64,000 bases of DNA from an uncultured Flavobacterium sp. (GTDB lineage: Bacteria; Bacteroidota; Bacteroidia; Flavobacteriales; Flavobacteriaceae), in assembly GCF_951805225.1 (NCBI RefSeq), contig NZ_OX638201.1, forward strand, positions 1,364,001 through 1,428,000. Direction: 5' to 3'. Position 1 is the first letter of the stretch; the number at the start of each line of letters is the position of its first letter. The notes beneath the pieces are model-generated. The model saw only the letters and a list, made by a program, of their open reading frames with translations. It was not told where the DNA came from and did not search any database. Position numbers and translations under genes: made by a program. Of this stretch, positions 16,759-25,533 are shown in pieces.

Positions 16759-17283
16759 TTAATTTATAAGTTTGAGTTTCATCATAATATCGGTCTGTTC
16801 ATCATTTCCAAGTTTAAAAATGTGTTTGTCAAATTCGACAAAACCATTCTTTTTGTAAAAACTTAAAGCTCGATGATTTTCTTCCCAGACACCTAACCAA
16901 ACATAGTCAACATTCTTGTTTTTGGCTATTTGAATCGCTTTTTCGTAAAGTATTTGTCCGACTTTTTTACCATGAAATTCTTTGGAAACATAGATTCTCT
17001 CTATTTCCAAAGCTTTGTCATCTTGTAATTCGGTTTGAGATTCGCCAAAATTTACTTTTAAATAACCAATCACATTATTCTCAAGCGTTGCAAAATAAAA
17101 TTCAGAATCCTTATTGTTAAGTTCTTCGGTTAATTTATTGCTGGAGAATTTTTCGTCAAGATACTTTGTCATATTTTCTTCATCATTTGATTCTGAAAAT
17201 GTTTCCTGAAAAGTTTTTCGGCCAATTTCTTTTAATTGGTCAATCTCCTGTATTGTTACTCTTTTTATTTCAATAGTTTCCAT
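16759..17283 (-). CDS. GNAT family N-acetyltransferase
   Basis: The 174-residue protein has the GNAT fold, with the acetyl-CoA-binding segment ERIYVSKEFHGKKVGQILYEKAIQIA (a Q/R-x-x-G-x-G/A-like loop) and the following VWLGVWEENHRALSFYKKNGF motif. The family transfers acetyl groups from acetyl-CoA to amines; the C-terminal region resembles the spermidine or protein acetyltransferase type, but the substrate cannot be read from sequence. It is separate from the RNA helicase gene upstream by 83 bases with no clear terminator. Confidence 0.9.
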   Translation of the reverse strand: METIEIKRVTIQEIDQLKEIGRKTFQETFSESNDEENMTKYLDEKFSSNKLTEELNNKDSEFYFATLENNVIGYLKVNFGESQTELQDDKALEIERIYVSKEFHGKKVGQILYEKAIQIAKNKNVDYVWLGVWEENHRALSFYKKNGFVEFDKHIFKLGNDEQTDIMMKLKLIN

Positions 17284-17366
17284 AGGTAACTTCCTGTTGT
17301 TTTTTTAAGGTTTAGAATACCCTATAAAAATACAACAGAAACTACGAAATGTAATAATTCAGAATG

Positions 17367-18701
17367 TTACTTTTTGAATTTTTTAACAGGTTTTTCAGTT
17401 ACTTCAACTTTGTTTTGTAAAACGTAATTTGCCATCAGTTTTTCTATTAATTCATCTTTTGTAAGGTGATGAAAAACTGTTTTTACCTTTGTTTTTAAAT
17501 CTACTGAAATATCGTGATTGGGCTTCGTTTTAAAGATTTGTTTCGCCCATAAAAGCGTATTGTTTTCTTCTAAACTTACAACTGAAGGTTTTTGGAATTT
17601 AGTAAATTTTATTCCTAATTCTTTTTCGAATTCAGGAATTTCAACAACTTCTTCCTCTTGTAAAACCGTTAAAGAAAGTCCTTTTGCTCCAGCTCTTGCA
17701 GTTCTTCCGCTTCTGTGAACGTAAGTTTCATAAGTGTCCGGTAAATGATAATTTACAACATATGAAATTTCTTTTATGTCAATTCCTCTCGCAGCTAAAT
17801 CTGTAGCAACCAGAATATTAATGTGTCCTTCACGAAATTGCTCCATGATTCTGTCTCTGATTCCTTGTGATAAACTACCGTGAAGCGCTCCTGAAGAAAA
17901 ACGGTTTATGGCTAAGTTTTTAGCCAGTTTATTTACTGCAGCTTTAGTTTTACAGAAAATGATTCCGCGTTCGCCTTCTTTTGAATTTAGAAAATGCATT
18001 AAAACATCCAATTTTTCGATTGGATCAACAACAATATATTCGTGATCAATTCCTTGGTTACCAACAGTTTCCATGTTTGCGCTAACCTGAACTACATTTT
18101 TATTTAAGTAATTCTGAATCAATTGTTTAATTGTTCCCGGTAAAGTTGCTGAAAACAATAATGTGCGGTGTTTTTTAGGAAGTTCGGCTACGATTTCGTC
18201 TAAGCTTTCTTTTAGAATAGAAACCATTTCATCGGCTTCGTCCAGAACTAAATATTCAGCTTGTTTTAAGTCAATCGCTTTACGCTGAATCAAATCGATC
18301 AAACGTCCCGGCGTTGCTACAACAATATGCGTTGGTTGTGTAAGGCGTTCAATTTGTGGCTTAATGGGGATTCCACCACAAGTTGAAGCTATAGAGATAT
18401 TTGAAATATGTTTTCCAAAATCCTCTAAATTTCTGAATATTTGCTGTCCAAGTTCTCTGGTTGGAACCAAAATAACGGCTTGGACAACAGAAGATTCTGT
18501 ATTGATTAATTGCAATAATGGCAATCCGAAAGCGGCAGTTTTACCGGTTCCGGTTTTGGCTAAACCTACAACATCATGACTTTCAGATAAAAGTAACGGA
18601 ATTGTTTTTTGCTGAATTTCTGTTGGTTCAACAATATTCAATTCGCTTAATGCTTTTAAAATTGGTGCTGAAATTCCTAATGATGAGAATTGTTTAGACA
18701 T
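17367..18701 (-). CDS. DEAD-box ATP-dependent RNA helicase
   Basis: The 444-residue protein has all the core motifs: Q-motif (FSSLGISAPILKAL...PTEIQQKTIP), Walker A AKTGTGKTAA, Ib TPGRL, DEAD in VLDEADEMV, SATLP, and the C-terminal GIIFCKTK, ATDLAARGIDI and HRSGRTARAG. It is a general bacterial RNA helicase of the RhlE/CshA/DeaD size class, probably acting in RNA turnover, ribosome assembly or cold response. The short basic tail (EKPVKKFKK) may add RNA affinity. The gene is monocistronic as far as I can see. Confidence 0.93.
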   Translation of the reverse strand: MSKQFSSLGISAPILKALSELNIVEPTEIQQKTIPLLLSESHDVVGLAKTGTGKTAAFGLPLLQLINTESSVVQAVILVPTRELGQQIFRNLEDFGKHISNISIASTCGGIPIKPQIERLTQPTHIVVATPGRLIDLIQRKAIDLKQAEYLVLDEADEMVSILKESLDEIVAELPKKHRTLLFSATLPGTIKQLIQNYLNKNVVQVSANMETVGNQGIDHEYIVVDPIEKLDVLMHFLNSKEGERGIIFCKTKAAVNKLAKNLAINRFSSGALHGSLSQGIRDRIMEQFREGHINILVATDLAARGIDIKEISYVVNYHLPDTYETYVHRSGRTARAGAKGLSLTVLQEEEVVEIPEFEKELGIKFTKFQKPSVVSLEENNTLLWAKQIFKTKPNHDISVDLKTKVKTVFHHLTKDELIEKLMANYVLQNKVEVTEKPVKKFKK

Positions 18702-18734
18702 CTTTTATTTTTGTTTATTTTGTTTTTATTTGTT

Positions 18735-18897
18735 TCAAGTTTCAGGTTGCTTTGAAAACTTAAAAATGAGTTTCTAGTAATTTGCAAAGGAGAAATCGCA
18801 ATAGAATAAATTACTCTAAAATGCTATTTCTCCTTTATAAGAACATAATTTTGTCTAGATTCCAAAAAAAACTTGAAACCTTAAACCTGAAACAACT
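18735..18897. repeat. Nested inverted repeats of the GTTTCAAG/TTTCAGG family
   Basis: TGTTTCAAGTTTCAGGTTG near 18738-18757 faces AACTTGAAACC...AAACCTGAAACA near 18868-18895, with an inner pair AAAGGAGAAAT / ATTTCTCCTTT. The whole gap between the two helicase genes is this element. Confidence 0.7.
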
Positions 18898-18899
18898 TT

Positions 18900-20441
18900 C
18901 TATTCGTCCGGTTCGTTCATGATTTTTTCACGATACTTTTTACCAATTAACAAAACTAGTTTTAGTTTGTAATCGTCAACCAGCCATTCGCGGTAGTTTT
19001 TACTACATTGGCTCAAACATTTTGCATAACGTTTGATACGGCATTCGATATCGTCATCAAGCTCTTTTCCTAATGATTTTGCTTCTTGTAATGTTTCTGT
19101 ATTGTCGACACACATTGCTGCATGTTGCTCTAATGATTTGTCTAATACAACTTTAGAACGTAAATTTTGTTTGATGATTAATTTATGTTCTTCATCAACA
19201 TCAAAAGTTACATCGGCAGTTTTGCTGAATTTAGCTCTTAATTCCGGCGGCATGCTGTATTTAAAATACAATTCAATTTCGGTATCATCACGTAAGTTCT
19301 CCAAATAAAACTCAGGTGATTTAAAAATGTGCTGCCAGTTTACAGGCTCGCTCCACAGACCAAAACGTGCTGCATTATTTCCTAAATCGATTACTGTAAA
19401 CTCGTCTTTACCAGGTAATTTACGAGATCCACGACCAATCATTTGGTAGTATAAAGTTAACGATTTTGTTGCTCTGTTCAGGATAATTGTTTCAACTGTA
19501 GGTTCGTCAAAACCAGTTGTTAAGATTCCTACCGAAGTTAAAATTGCATCCGGAGTCTTTTTAAACCATTGTAAGATGTCTTTACGCTCTTCAGAACTAC
19601 TTGTATTGTCAAGGTGTCTGATGTCGTAACCGGCTTCTCTAAACGTTTCATATACATATAATGAAGTATGAATACCGTTGTTGAAAATCAACGTTTTCTT
19701 ACCCAACGAACGTTCTGTATACGCATGCAAAAGTTTTTCCTGCATGATAGTATTCGTATATAAATCATCTGATGATTTTACGGTATAATCTCCGTTGATA
19801 CCAACTTTTAGCGATGTCAATCCCACATCATAACTATAAGTTGTAGCGCGAGCAAGGAAACCTTTGTCAATCAATGAACTAATGGTGTCTCCCACAATAA
19901 GTTCATCGTAACTCTGGTGCATTGGTAATTTTATATTCGAACTCAAAGGTGTTGCAGTTACTCCAAGAATAAAAGCGTTTTTGAATGAGTTTAATAATTT
20001 TCTGAATGAATTGTAATGTGCCTCATCAATAATAACCAAACCAATGTTGTCAAGATGTAATTTCTCGTCGTTGATACGGTTTTTCAAAGTTTCTACCATC
20101 GCCACAAAACATGAAAAATCGTTTTGATCCGGTAATTCCTTTACTTTACTATTGATAATTTTATTAGAAACGCCAAACCCTTTCAACATTTTTGAGGTTT
20201 GTTTACAAAGCTCGATACGGTGCGTTAAAACAACCACTTTTTTATCATTATTAGCTAAATAACGACGCACGATTTCGGAAAAAATCACTGTTTTTCCGCC
20301 ACCTGTAGGCAATTGGTATAATAAATGATGTTTCGAAGGAGCATTGTCTAAACGTTCAAAAATGGCGTCAATATCGCCTTTTTGGTATGCATAAAGTTCT
20401 TTTTTCTCTTCTCTTTCTATTTCTAAAGTGTTTTGAGACAT
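18900..20441 (-). CDS. Superfamily II DEAD/DEAH helicase
   Basis: The 513-residue protein has Walker A PTGGGKTVIF, the DEAH box in VIIDEAHYNSF, motif III TATPLS, and motif VI QMIGRGSRKLPG, typical of SF2 helicases related to the restriction-enzyme R-subunit and XPB-like group. The first residues carry the ATP-binding part (about 20-200) and the second RecA domain follows (about 220-380). The tail (about 380-513) is specific and contains a few cysteines. No restriction or nuclease partner is adjacent, so its nucleic-acid target is unknown. A minus-strand TAnnTTTG box lies 21 bases upstream. Confidence 0.9.
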   Translation of the reverse strand: MSQNTLEIEREEKKELYAYQKGDIDAIFERLDNAPSKHHLLYQLPTGGGKTVIFSEIVRRYLANNDKKVVVLTHRIELCKQTSKMLKGFGVSNKIINSKVKELPDQNDFSCFVAMVETLKNRINDEKLHLDNIGLVIIDEAHYNSFRKLLNSFKNAFILGVTATPLSSNIKLPMHQSYDELIVGDTISSLIDKGFLARATTYSYDVGLTSLKVGINGDYTVKSSDDLYTNTIMQEKLLHAYTERSLGKKTLIFNNGIHTSLYVYETFREAGYDIRHLDNTSSSEERKDILQWFKKTPDAILTSVGILTTGFDEPTVETIILNRATKSLTLYYQMIGRGSRKLPGKDEFTVIDLGNNAARFGLWSEPVNWQHIFKSPEFYLENLRDDTEIELYFKYSMPPELRAKFSKTADVTFDVDEEHKLIIKQNLRSKVVLDKSLEQHAAMCVDNTETLQEAKSLGKELDDDIECRIKRYAKCLSQCSKNYREWLVDDYKLKLVLLIGKKYREKIMNEPDE

Positions 20442-20461
20442 TGTTTATTTTTGGATTTTTG

Positions 20462-20469
20462 CAAAAATA
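20462..20469 (-). promoter_or_regulatory. -7 box of the SF2 helicase gene
   Basis: Read on the minus strand, TATTTTTG fits TAnnTTTG, 21 bases before the ATG. No good -33 box is seen. Confidence 0.45.
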
Positions 20470-20552
20470 CACCTAAAAAACAGTTATTCATCTTATTTTA
20501 ACCTAAAATAAATGTTTTTTTTAAATAAGATTTTTTATGAGAAGTACTTTTT

Positions 20553-21089
20553 TTAGTCGATTTTGTCTAAAATTGCTTCAAAATCGTACTTATTTTTCCA
20601 TTTTTGTTGAATAGTTTCTTGTTCGACTGCGATAATTCGTTCTCTGAAATCAGATAAAATTCCGTTTGAAATAGAAAAATTTACAGCTTGTTCAAATGAG
20701 TTAAACATACTTTTGTAAAATAATTCCTGCTTTACAAAATTTTGCGACGAATAAGTTTGCGCAATTTCGATGTTATAAAGCATAATATCAGCAATTACAA
20801 AAGGATCAACGCCCAATAAAATGAAATGTTTAATGTATTTCTGTGCCACAGAACGACGCATTTTGGCTTTCGGACGTCGTTTTGAATTGGGCTTTTTAAT
20901 TGGAAAATATTCCTGCGAGATTTTGACTTTGCATTCCTGCAGTAATTTGTCTTCTTTTGGGTTGAAAACAAAATCATAATAGACTTTTACAGGACTAAAC
21001 TTTTCATACAACTCAATTATTTGTTCTTCGAGTTGTTCTTTGCTCAATTCACCCAAATATTTTTTTAAATCGCGTTTACTCATTATCAA
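20553..21089 (-). CDS. DUF6155-like protein
   Basis: The 178-residue protein is charged, mostly helical, without signal peptide or membrane segment. The N-terminal SKRDLKKYLGELSKEQLEEQ and VKVYYDFVFNPKEDKLLQ match what I remember of the Bacteroidota DUF6155 family. The lysine/arginine-rich stretch near residue 70 (KKPNSKRRPKAKMRRS) suggests nucleic-acid contact, which is inference only. Two starts are possible: ATG at 21089 or, two codons later, ATG at 21083 (MSKRDLKK). The promoter box at 21102 fits the second better, giving about 12 leader bases. Confidence 0.8.
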   Translation of the reverse strand: MIMSKRDLKKYLGELSKEQLEEQIIELYEKFSPVKVYYDFVFNPKEDKLLQECKVKISQEYFPIKKPNSKRRPKAKMRRSVAQKYIKHFILLGVDPFVIADIMLYNIEIAQTYSSQNFVKQELFYKSMFNSFEQAVNFSISNGILSDFRERIIAVEQETIQQKWKNKYDFEAILDKID

Positions 21090-21101
21090 AGTTTAAGATT
21101 A

Positions 21102-21136
21102 CAAAAGTAAATTACTTTCCTGATTCATGTCGCAAA
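21102..21136 (-). promoter_or_regulatory. Promoter of the DUF6155-like gene
   Basis: On the minus strand TACTTTTG (21102-21109) is a perfect -7 box, and TTTG at 21133-21136 lies 23 bases upstream as a possible -33 box, at the long end of the normal spacing. Confidence 0.5.
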
Positions 21137-21186
21137 AACCAACGATAATACTTAATTTTGCTTCAATAAACTCAAAAAATATATAC

Positions 21187-21474
21187 ATGCTCAAGATTTT
21201 CAAAGTTACTGCAATTTTAGAGGGAATCTCTTATTTAGTGTTATTTACCAATATGCTTTTCATTAAAACCAACAATCCTGAACTTTACCATACCTTATTA
21301 CGTCCGTTAGGAATGGCGCACGGCGTATTATTTATAGGATATGTTTTGTTGGCATTTTTACTTAGAAAACCTCAAAACTGGGATTTAAAAACTTTCGCAA
21401 TTATTCAAATAGCTTCTCTTATTCCTTTTGGAACTTTTTATATCGAGAAAAAATATTTAGAAAATAATGCCTAA
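21187..21474 (+). CDS. DUF3817-type small membrane protein
   Basis: The 95-residue product begins MLKIFKVTAILEGISYLVLF, a typical DUF3817 start, and has three hydrophobic helices (about 8-25, 40-58, 67-84) with the conserved segment RPLGMAHGVLFI. An in-frame ATG 20 codons upstream (21127) exists, but the extra residues are polar and would spoil the first helix, so the internal start is preferred. The stop overlaps the start of the mechanosensitive channel gene by eight bases, so the two are co-translated. The function of the family is unknown. Confidence 0.8.
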   Translation: MLKIFKVTAILEGISYLVLFTNMLFIKTNNPELYHTLLRPLGMAHGVLFIGYVLLAFLLRKPQNWDLKTFAIIQIASLIPFGTFYIEKKYLENNA

Positions 21475-22723
21475 TCTTTTGAATAAAATATTCAACTTTT
21501 TATACCCTCTTTTTAGAGACTGGGGAATGAGCCGTAATTTTGCGTCTTATGTTAGCCTTGTCTTTAATATTGCCATAATGGTCGTTTTGGCTTATGCCAT
21601 TTATTATATGGCAAAATTTGTTTTGGTAACCTTAACGGCAATTTTTGCACAAAAGACCAAAACAAAATTTGACGATTATTTAATTCACAATAAAACCACA
21701 AAATACACCGCGTATTTAATTCCGTTTTTCTTTATTTATAAAGCAGTTCCAATTATTCTGGACAAATATGAATATTGGGAAACGCTTTTTGGAAAAATCG
21801 TTGGTATTTATATCGTTCTCATCAGTTTATGGATTATCAGAACGATTTTTAATGCTTTACGAGATTATCTAAAGCAGAAACCGGAATACAGCGATAAGCC
21901 TATCGACAGTTTCGTTCAGGTTATTATGATTGTGCTTTGGATTTTTGGTGTTGCCATGATTATTTCGACTTTATTCGGAATCAAACAAGGTGAATTATTG
22001 ACGATTTTAGGAACACTTTCGGCAATTATTATCTTGATATTCAGAGATACTATTTTAGGATTTGTATCAAGCGTTCAGGTTGCGATAAACGATATGGTTC
22101 GTATTGGTGACTGGATTACGATGGATAAATTTGGTGCTGATGGTGACGTAATCGAAATTAATCTGACAACGGTTAAAGTTCGAAATTTCGACAACACGAT
22201 TACTACAATTCCAACTTATGCTTTAAGTTCAGACTCGTTCCAAAACTGGCGCGGAATGCAAAAATCTGCCGGAAGACGTATTAAAAGACACGTTTTGATC
22301 AAAAGCAGCAGTATTCGTTTCTTAACGGATGAAGATTTGGATCAGATGAAAAAAGTACAACTTCTAAGTAATTATATCGAAACCAGACAATCAGAAATTG
22401 TAAAATACAATGATATTCGTGGCGTAGACAAAACTTTGGCGCTTAATGGCCGAAATATGACTAATCTGGGATTATTTAGAAAATATATCATTCAATATTT
22501 AATCACACATCCGGGTTTAAATAAAGAAATGCATATGATGTGTCGTCAGTTACAATCGACTGCGCACGGAGTTCCGTTAGAAATTTATGCTTTTTCAAGT
22601 GATAAACGCTGGGCAAATTACGAATATATTATGGCCGATATTTTTGATCACGTTATGGCTTCTGTAGAATATTTTGACCTTGAAATCTTCGAATTACCAT
22701 CGAAAATTGGGCATTTAGATTAG
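21467..22723 (+). CDS. MscS-family mechanosensitive ion channel
   Basis: The 418-residue inner-membrane protein has four or five hydrophobic segments in the first 200 residues, followed by the MscS pore-lining and beta domain (GTLSAIIILIFRDTILGFVSSVQVAINDMVRIGDWITM) and a cytoplasmic C-terminal part. The segment VKVRNFDNTITTIPTYALSSDSFQNWRGM is characteristic of the YbdG-like subgroup, which contributes to osmotic adaptation. It overlaps the DUF3817 gene by eight bases. Confidence 0.92.
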   Translation: MPNLLNKIFNFLYPLFRDWGMSRNFASYVSLVFNIAIMVVLAYAIYYMAKFVLVTLTAIFAQKTKTKFDDYLIHNKTTKYTAYLIPFFFIYKAVPIILDKYEYWETLFGKIVGIYIVLISLWIIRTIFNALRDYLKQKPEYSDKPIDSFVQVIMIVLWIFGVAMIISTLFGIKQGELLTILGTLSAIIILIFRDTILGFVSSVQVAINDMVRIGDWITMDKFGADGDVIEINLTTVKVRNFDNTITTIPTYALSSDSFQNWRGMQKSAGRRIKRHVLIKSSSIRFLTDEDLDQMKKVQLLSNYIETRQSEIVKYNDIRGVDKTLALNGRNMTNLGLFRKYIIQYLITHPGLNKEMHMMCRQLQSTAHGVPLEIYAFSSDKRWANYEYIMADIFDHVMASVEYFDLEIFELPSKIGHLD

Positions 22724-22732
22724 GAATTTTGT

Positions 22733-22911
22733 TTCAGGTTTTCTTTGTTTCAAGTTTAAAAAATGTTCTTAACCGCAAAGTTCGCAAAGTTTTACGCTAT
22801 GAACGCAAAGTATTGCCTTGCGCTCTTTGCGAATAAAAACTTTGCGAACTTTGCGGTTAAATTATGCTCAAAGTCAAGCAACCTGAAACCTGAAACAAAG
22901 AAAACCTGAAA
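22733..22911. repeat. Nested hairpin: GTTTCAGG outer arms, TTAACCGCAAAG inner arms
   Basis: The 25-bp arms at 22769-22793 and 22836-22860 (TTAACCGCAAAGTTCGC ... GCGAACTTTGCGGTTAA) are perfectly complementary, with a smaller CGCAAAG/CTTTGCG pair inside. Outside them TTTCAGG/CCTGAAA words form a further imperfect inverted repeat. The element fills the gap between the convergent mscS-like gene and the lipoprotein gene. Confidence 0.85.
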
Positions 22912-23340
22912 CTATTTTTTAACTTCCTCAAAAACAAACTCAGCTTTATTATATTCTATCGGTTGATCCGGCATAAAAAGCGGAAGATTAAAATAAGTTC
23001 CAATTACTCCTTTTCCCAGAAAAAGTTTGTTTTCTTTTTTCAAGATTGCAATCGGAGTTCTTTTCCAGCTTCCTCCATTCGATATATAATGAAAATCACC
23101 TCGTAGCGTATCGCCTTTTATATCTCCCCTAACATCTCCGGAATCTTTACCGGTTTTATAATACGAGATTTCATAACGTCCGTAAAAGCGTTTGTCGTTT
23201 ATATTCAGGTTCAAAATAGCGGTATCTTTATTATGTATAGCGCGATACATAACCTGATTATATTGACTTTTATCTTCCTTATTATTGCAGGAAATCAGAA
23301 ACATAATCGACAAAGAAACCAGTATAATTTTTTTAGTCAT
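22912..23340 (-). CDS. Putative lipoprotein, function unknown
   Basis: The 142-residue product has a lipoprotein signal (MTKKIILVSLSIMFLISCN) with Cys18 as the probable lipidated residue. The mature part includes NLNINDKRFYGRYEISYYKTGKDSGDVRGDIKGDTLRGDFHY, a repetitive beta-strand pattern seen in small Bacteroidota lipoproteins. No enzyme motif is seen. It is convergent with the MscS gene and monocistronic. Confidence 0.82.
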   Translation of the reverse strand: MTKKIILVSLSIMFLISCNNKEDKSQYNQVMYRAIHNKDTAILNLNINDKRFYGRYEISYYKTGKDSGDVRGDIKGDTLRGDFHYISNGGSWKRTPIAILKKENKLFLGKGVIGTYFNLPLFMPDQPIEYNKAEFVFEEVKK

Positions 23341-23357
23341 TTTTGAGAAGGATTTTT

Positions 23358-23422
23358 AACCATTTAAGTTATGTAAGTTCATTTTAGCTAGACTTATAAT
23401 TACTTAAATAACTTATATGGTG
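23358..23422. repeat. Imperfect AACCAT..AAGTTAT inverted repeat
   Basis: AACCATTTAAGTTATGTAAG near 23358 faces AAATAACTTATATGGT ending near 23422. It is a diverged copy of the element at 25390-25456. Confidence 0.65.
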
Positions 23423-23428
23423 AATAAA

Positions 23429-23812
23429 TTATAAACGATCTTTTACGAATTCGATTTGAGTTTTTCCGTGCGCTTTTGGTTTTCCGTTTTCGTCAAGATT
23501 AACCATTGTAGTTTGATCGATTGTAATAATGATTTCGCGAGTCATCATATTTCGAACAGCACAAGTTAAAACTAAAGAAGTATTTCCGAATTTCACAACA
23601 TCAATTCCAATTTCGACAATATCGCCTTGTCTCGCCGAACTCTTAAAATTAATCTCAGACATGTATTTCGTTACTATTCTGGTGTTTTCTAATTGAATAA
23701 TCGTGTACAACGCCAGTTCTTCGTCGATCCAGGCCAATAATTTTCCGCCAAATAAAGTTCCGTTTGGATTTAAATCTTCGGGTTTAACCCATTTTCTGGT
23801 ATGAAATCGCAT
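23429..23812 (-). CDS. Acyl-CoA thioesterase (hotdog fold)
   Basis: The 127-residue protein is a single hotdog domain of the YciA/BACH type. The signature PNGTLFGGKLLAWIDEELALYT carries the conserved Asn, Gly-Gly and Asp catalytic-region residues, followed by VTKYMSEINFKSSARQGDIVEIG. These enzymes hydrolyse acyl-CoAs to free fatty acids and CoA in the cytoplasm. The gene is divergent from the 23872 gene with a 59-base gap, so their promoters must overlap. Confidence 0.92.
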   Translation of the reverse strand: MRFHTRKWVKPEDLNPNGTLFGGKLLAWIDEELALYTIIQLENTRIVTKYMSEINFKSSARQGDIVEIGIDVVKFGNTSLVLTCAVRNMMTREIIITIDQTTMVNLDENGKPKAHGKTQIEFVKDRL

Positions 23813-23871
23813 AATTTTAGTTTAAATAAAAGTTTTTGTATTGGAATTTTTTCTAAATTTAAAGAAAAAAC

Positions 23872-24279
23872 ATGGAAGATAGAGATGCTTTTTTAAGAGA
23901 ATTCAGAGGAGAAACTTTAGGAACTGTAAGCGCTCAATCTTCACCAGATGAGTTGTTTCAAAATCAAACGATTAGACCAATTTTAAAACTTCAAAACGAT
24001 TTGTTTATTGCCGTTTTTATAAACTATGTAAATAAAAACAAGGCCGATTTCTATTCTTATACAGTTGAGAAAAAACTTCAGGTTATCGAAAATTCCATTC
24101 AAAAAGACATTAAGTTCAGAAATTCCCTTAAAGGAATTGTCATGGCGCTTTTTACAATTGAAGAATATGAAAATTATATTCAAAACTCGTCAAGCTTAAA
24201 TAAAAGAATGATGAATTTATTAATCGAAAGATTGAAAAGTCAGGTTCAATTGTTTGAATTAGAATCGAATTCGAACTAA
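23872..24279 (+). CDS. Conserved hypothetical cytoplasmic protein
   Basis: The 135-residue product is predicted to be almost entirely helical and soluble, with no signal peptide, cysteine or known catalytic motif. Its middle (DLFIAVFINYVNKNKADFYS, then VEKKLQVIENSIQKDIKFRN) resembles helical-bundle proteins of unknown role in Flavobacteria. The gene lies just before another small hypothetical gene (nine-base gap), so the two probably form an operon with the Crp-like regulator at 24805. Confidence 0.78.
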   Translation: MEDRDAFLREFRGETLGTVSAQSSPDELFQNQTIRPILKLQNDLFIAVFINYVNKNKADFYSYTVEKKLQVIENSIQKDIKFRNSLKGIVMALFTIEEYENYIQNSSSLNKRMMNLLIERLKSQVQLFELESNSN

Positions 24280-24288
24280 ATATTCTAG

Positions 24289-24762
24289 ATGGAAATAGAT
24301 ATTCGTTATGCTAAAAAAGGAGGTTTAGAAGCGTATAATAATGAGGAATTATTATTTTATTCAACAGTAAATCACAATCTTTTTAGCAGAAATATAAAAG
24401 TATTCAGTAACGATGATATTTTGGTTTTAGAATTAAAAATTTCAGATTTAATTTTCACAAACCATTATAAGATATTATTTCAGAATAATGATTTCATAGA
24501 TCCTATCGAATGGATTGATGTTGGTCATATTTATTTTAGCAAAAATAAAACCTTAATAAAACGGTATAATCATAGAATTATATCGTTTTACTGGAATTAC
24601 TATTATATTTATGAAGATGTTAAAGTTGCTCAGATAAAGCATAATGTAAAATATCATCCATCAAAAATGATCGTGATTATAGAAGATCAAAATGCTAGTT
24701 TTCTTAATAAAATTTTAATTCATGTTTTAGCAATGAGAACTGCTGATCCTAATGATGATTAA
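24289..24762 (+). CDS. Hypothetical protein
   Basis: The 157-residue product is not recognised. It is rich in aromatic residues and beta-strand-like segments (NHNLFSRNIKVFSNDDILVLELK, RIISFYWNYYYIYEDVKVAQIKH). There is no signal peptide or membrane helix. It starts nine bases after the preceding gene and ends 42 bases before the Crp-like regulator, which suggests co-transcription. Confidence 0.7.
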   Translation: MEIDIRYAKKGGLEAYNNEELLFYSTVNHNLFSRNIKVFSNDDILVLELKISDLIFTNHYKILFQNNDFIDPIEWIDVGHIYFSKNKTLIKRYNHRIISFYWNYYYIYEDVKVAQIKHNVKYHPSKMIVIIEDQNASFLNKILIHVLAMRTADPNDD

Positions 24763-24804
24763 TTATCAGATGGATATCAATGTGTCATTCAAATAGATAA
24801 TTCA

Positions 24805-25380
24805 ATGTTTAGCCAATTCCGAAATAAATTTCCATTAACTGATGAAAAGTGGATCGAATATACCAACTATTTCAAGCGTCTTGAAGTTCCCGCAAAATCA
24901 GTTCTTTTAGAAGAAGGCGAAATCTCGAAAAGGCTTTTTATTATCGAAAAAGGCTGCATAAGAGTTTGGTTTAATAATAACGGAAAAGATTTGACAACTC
25001 AGTTTTTTTTCGAAAATCAGAGCGTGGCTTCTATCGAAAGTTTCATGAAAAAGTTGCCAAGTCTCGTGGTTGTTGAAACTATAGAATCTTCTATAATTTG
25101 GTGGATTTCTAAAAATGATTTGGATAAAATTCTCGAAGAAATAAAAGAAATTCCTGCGTTGAGAGATCGTTTTATAGATATGCTTTTTCAGCGTACATTC
25201 GATTATATGAAGTATTTTGTTTCATTTATAAAGGACTCTCCTACTCAGCGTTATCTTAACTTAATTGAAGAAAGACCTCAAATCATTCAGCGAGTTCCAC
25301 AACATTATATTGCTTCTTATTTAGGAATTACCACAGTTCATTTAAGCCGAATAAAAAGTAAATTAGTACACAAAAAATAG
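24805..25380 (+). CDS. Crp/Fnr-family transcriptional regulator
   Basis: The 191-residue protein has an N-terminal cyclic-nucleotide-binding-like beta-roll (about 25-115; SVLLEEGEISKRLFIIEKGCIRVWF) and a short C-terminal helix-turn-helix (VPQHYIASYLGITTVHLSRIKSKL). This is the common Bacteroidota subtype that lacks the usual cAMP phosphate-binding arginine, so the ligand is unknown. The oxidoreductase gene downstream, separated by a long inverted repeat, is a plausible but unproven target. Confidence 0.9.
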   Translation: MFSQFRNKFPLTDEKWIEYTNYFKRLEVPAKSVLLEEGEISKRLFIIEKGCIRVWFNNNGKDLTTQFFFENQSVASIESFMKKLPSLVVVETIESSIIWWISKNDLDKILEEIKEIPALRDRFIDMLFQRTFDYMKYFVSFIKDSPTQRYLNLIEERPQIIQRVPQHYIASYLGITTVHLSRIKSKLVHKK

Positions 25381-25389
25381 TAAGATTTT

Positions 25390-25456
25390 AAACCATATAA
25401 GTTATATAAGAAATTATAAGTCAAGCTTAAATGGACTTATATAACTTATATGGTTT
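25390..25456. repeat. AAACCATATAAGTTATATAAG inverted repeat
   Basis: The 21-bp arms 25390-25410 and 25436-25456 are perfectly complementary, with a 25-base loop. Related sequences occur at 10026-10046 (one arm) and 23358-23422 (diverged). It lies between the Crp-like gene and the oxidoreductase gene. Confidence 0.85.
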
Positions 25457-25533
25457 ATAATTTCATTTGATAACAAATGTTATCGTCTACCCATAAATGT
25501 CTACCGAACTTTGCATCATAAAATTTAATAATT

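Noticed and set aside
18900..20441. Restriction or defence system built on the SF2 helicase
   Set aside because: No nuclease, methylase or other defence gene is adjacent; the neighbours are a housekeeping RNA helicase and a DUF6155-like gene.
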